Source of the DNA: Bdellovibrionales bacterium GWB1_55_8
Lineage (GTDB): Bacteria > Bdellovibrionota > UBA1018
Length of the DNA stretch: 51,733 bases
Assembly (NCBI GenBank): GCA_001769835.1
Contig: MEPR01000045.1
Coordinates: forward strand, 1-51,733
Reading direction: 5' to 3'
Shown here: in pieces, positions 50,170 through 51,733 of the stretch
Layout of the letters: the number at the start of each line of letters is the position of its first letter
Position numbering within the stretch: the first letter of the stretch is position 1
The notes under the pieces: generated by a model
The model's input: the letters and a program-made list of their open reading frames with translations, nothing else
What the model was told of the DNA's origin: nothing
The model's database searches: none
Position numbers and translations under genes: made by a program

Positions 50170-51733
50170 ATGGCTGCCGCGGCATCGGGCGAGGGGCTCG
50201 AGCACCTTGAGCTCCAGGCTGAATATGAACTGGCCAGAAGATCTCGTTCCGGGGGTTTGGGGCAGCTGGCGCTGCTCGTGATATTTGTCCTCGCCACGCG
50301 GGTGGATCTGACCCTCTGGCAGGTCGGTACGCTGGCGCTTCTGGCGGCTTCAGCCAATCTGCTCCGGCTGTTTCTCGCCTTTGATCAGCAGCGTTTTTAT
50401 CCCGCGAAACGGTGGCTTTGGAATGTTCTTTTTGCCTCATCGATGTTCATCGCCGCAGCAAGCTGGGGACTCCTCTTTCTGTGGTCGCTGCATGCATTCG
50501 GTCTCGTGAATTACGCAACCACGTTAGCTCTCCTGATTGGTAGTGGTATTGCCGCAGCAATCACTTCATCAGCCTGTCCGCGACAAATAATCGGACGCTT
50601 TTTCATTGTTCTCGTACTTGGGCCACCCACGCTGTACCTGCTGGCCTTGGGTGAGCGTAACGCAGTGGCGATGGCGCTGATTTTCCTGACGTACGCTGGC
50701 TTTCTCTGGCTTCAGCTTCGTATCCAAAACAAGACCTTCTGGGACGGACTGCGAAGTGAAAGCAGACTGTCAGATGAGGCTGCTCGATTGCGGAGTATCC
50801 TCGATGCGATTCCTGGCCTTGTTTCCTGGATCGGGCCGGATCTTACATTCAGGGGGGTGAATCGCAATTATGCCGCAAACTATGGGGGCAGCGTTTCCGA
50901 GTTCGTCGGGAGAGAGCTCTCTTACCTCAATCCGGACGTGGCTTTCTTGAGGCGAGTTCAGGAATTCATGAGATTAGAAGAGAGGAAATCGACCTACGAA
51001 GTGCAAATGACCGTGAGAGGGTCCTCCAGATGGCATTTGATTGTGATGAAGAAGACCAATCTTAACGAGGGGGATCCGTCAAAATTCGAGTGCTATCTTG
51101 TCTGTATTGACATTCATAATTTGAAAATGGCGGAATCCGAAATCGAACGTCAGAGGATCCAGGCCGAGCAGACGTCAAAATTGGCTATCGTCGGAGAACT
51201 TGCCGCCAGTGTCGTGCACGAGATCAAGAATCCCCTGACGGCGGTGCAGTCATCAGTCGAAATGATTCGCACCCATCTGGACACACCGCACCCGGACGCT
51301 GGGAAACTTGAGAAATTCGCGAATCAGGCAGTCTCCAACTGCCAGAGGATCCAGAAAATCGCGAACAATCTGATGCGGTTCTCCCGAAGGACGGAAGAGG
51401 AGCCCTATAGCCTTGTGAAACTGAGGCAGATTGTCCGGGATTCAGTAGACCTGGTGAGTACCGGTTTCAGACATCGTGGCGTTTCGCTGAAGGTGAGCGG
51501 TGCCGATGATTCGACGCTGATTCGTTGCAGGCCTGTCGAGATTTCTCAGGTACTCGTCAATCTGCTCAACAATGCTTTGGCCGCTGCCAAGGATCAGGAT
51601 GAAAAATGGGTCGAACTCAGTGCTCATGCAGCAGCGACCGGCACCATCCAACTTCGAATCACCGACAGCGGGCGTGGCATCCCGAGAGAGGCAAGAGACA
51701 AGCTATTTCAGCCTTTTTTCACCACCAAGCGCG
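50170..51733 (+). CDS. Membrane PAS sensor histidine kinase, 3' end cut by window edge
   Basis: The ATG at 50170 opens a frame without a stop to the window end (521 codons seen). The N-terminal 190 residues or so form about six hydrophobic helices with no large loops. A PAS-like domain follows (about 215-330; LDAIPGLVSWIGPDLTFRGVN). The kinase core has His350 in VVHEIKNPLTAVQ, the N-box NLLNNALAAAKD and the start of the G-box DSGRGIP and FQPFFTTK. The end of the ATPase domain lies outside the window. The HEIKNPL type is typical of NtrB-class and similar kinases. There is no strong ribosome-binding site, so the start is the first plausible ATG. Confidence 0.9.
   Translation, partial: MAAAASGEGLEHLELQAEYELARRSRSGGLGQLALLVIFVLATRVDLTLWQVGTLALLAASANLLRLFLAFDQQRFYPAKRWLWNVLFASSMFIAAASWGLLFLWSLHAFGLVNYATTLALLIGSGIAAAITSSACPRQIIGRFFIVLVLGPPTLYLLALGERNAVAMALIFLTYAGFLWLQLRIQNKTFWDGLRSESRLSDEAARLRSILDAIPGLVSWIGPDLTFRGVNRNYAANYGGSVSEFVGRELSYLNPDVAFLRRVQEFMRLEERKSTYEVQMTVRGSSRWHLIVMKKTNLNEGDPSKFECYLVCIDIHNLKMAESEIERQRIQAEQTSKLAIVGELAASVVHEIKNPLTAVQSSVEMIRTHLDTPHPDAGKLEKFANQAVSNCQRIQKIANNLMRFSRRTEEEPYSLVKLRQIVRDSVDLVSTGFRHRGVSLKVSGADDSTLIRCRPVEISQVLVNLLNNALAAAKDQDEKWVELSAHAAATGTIQLRITDSGRGIPREARDKLFQPFFTTKR

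Noticed and set aside
1-51733. CRISPR arrays, tRNA or rRNA genes, insertion sequences, prophage or toxin-antitoxin pairs
   Set aside because: No regular repeats, cloverleaf sequences, transposase or integrase motifs, or typical small toxin pairs were seen on either strand.

Overview
The window is gene-dense, moderately GC-rich DNA from a Gram-negative bacterium. The evidence for a Gram-negative envelope is direct: two TolC-type outer-membrane channels, an HAE1-type RND pump, an outer-membrane barrel, and several lipoproteins with a lipobox. The mix of a DUF3943 protein, YiiX-type permuted papain-fold hydrolases, a secreted subtilase with a long insertion, orphan histidine kinases and lipoproteins of unknown function would fit a Bdellovibrionota or other deltaproteobacterial-like lineage. 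That placement is inference: no rRNA, tRNA or other phylogenetic marker is present. No insertion sequence, prophage, CRISPR array or integrase is visible.

Layout. 1-5.3 kb: a DUF3943 protein cut by the window edge, an alpha/beta hydrolase, a small cysteine-containing exported protein, phosphohexomutase, thiol peroxidase and a YcxB-like membrane protein. 5.4-9.2 kb: a stand-alone LigD-type 3'-phosphoesterase divergent from a ligase-associated MBL exonuclease, followed by a BON-SRPBCC protein and a PfkB-like kinase whose anion-hole motif has changed. 9.2-17.3 kb: an AT-rich regulatory region with palindromes, a 1096-residue beta-helix surface protein with duplicated C-terminal modules, a B12-binding radical SAM protein, and a subtilisin-family protease with a large insertion. 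17.3-22.5 kb: a probable operon of histidine kinase, HAD-GH65 glycoside phosphorylase fusion and universal stress protein. 22.5-31.2 kb: a lipoprotein, a YihY membrane protein, a response regulator-PilZ protein, three predicted permuted papain-fold proteins and an unknown exported protein. 31.5-35.2 kb: a DEDDh exonuclease, a membrane protein, a POT/MFS transporter, an ankyrin protein, and an intergenic structured RNA with a 15-codon ORF and its own terminator. 35.2-39 kb (minus strand): a GT-B-like exported protein, signal peptidase I and a secreted GH13 enzyme. 39-47.8 kb (minus strand): one long efflux operon (barrel, TolC, RND pump, TetR regulator, lipoprotein, TolC-like lipoprotein) with no recognisable periplasmic adaptor gene. 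47.9-51.7 kb: a lipoprotein, a YceI protein coupled to a PAS histidine kinase, and a further membrane PAS histidine kinase cut by the right edge.

Six of the seven convergent gene junctions have between a 28-nt overlap and a 3-nt gap, so there is no room for ordinary terminators. The seventh is 234 bp long and holds the structured RNA and sORF at about 35.05-35.19 kb. I regard that element as the most likely undescribed item here. The adaptor-less efflux operon and the cluster of permuted papain-fold proteins come next. No stretch longer than 300 bases lacks a gene; the longest gaps are 31245-31493 and 34954-35187.
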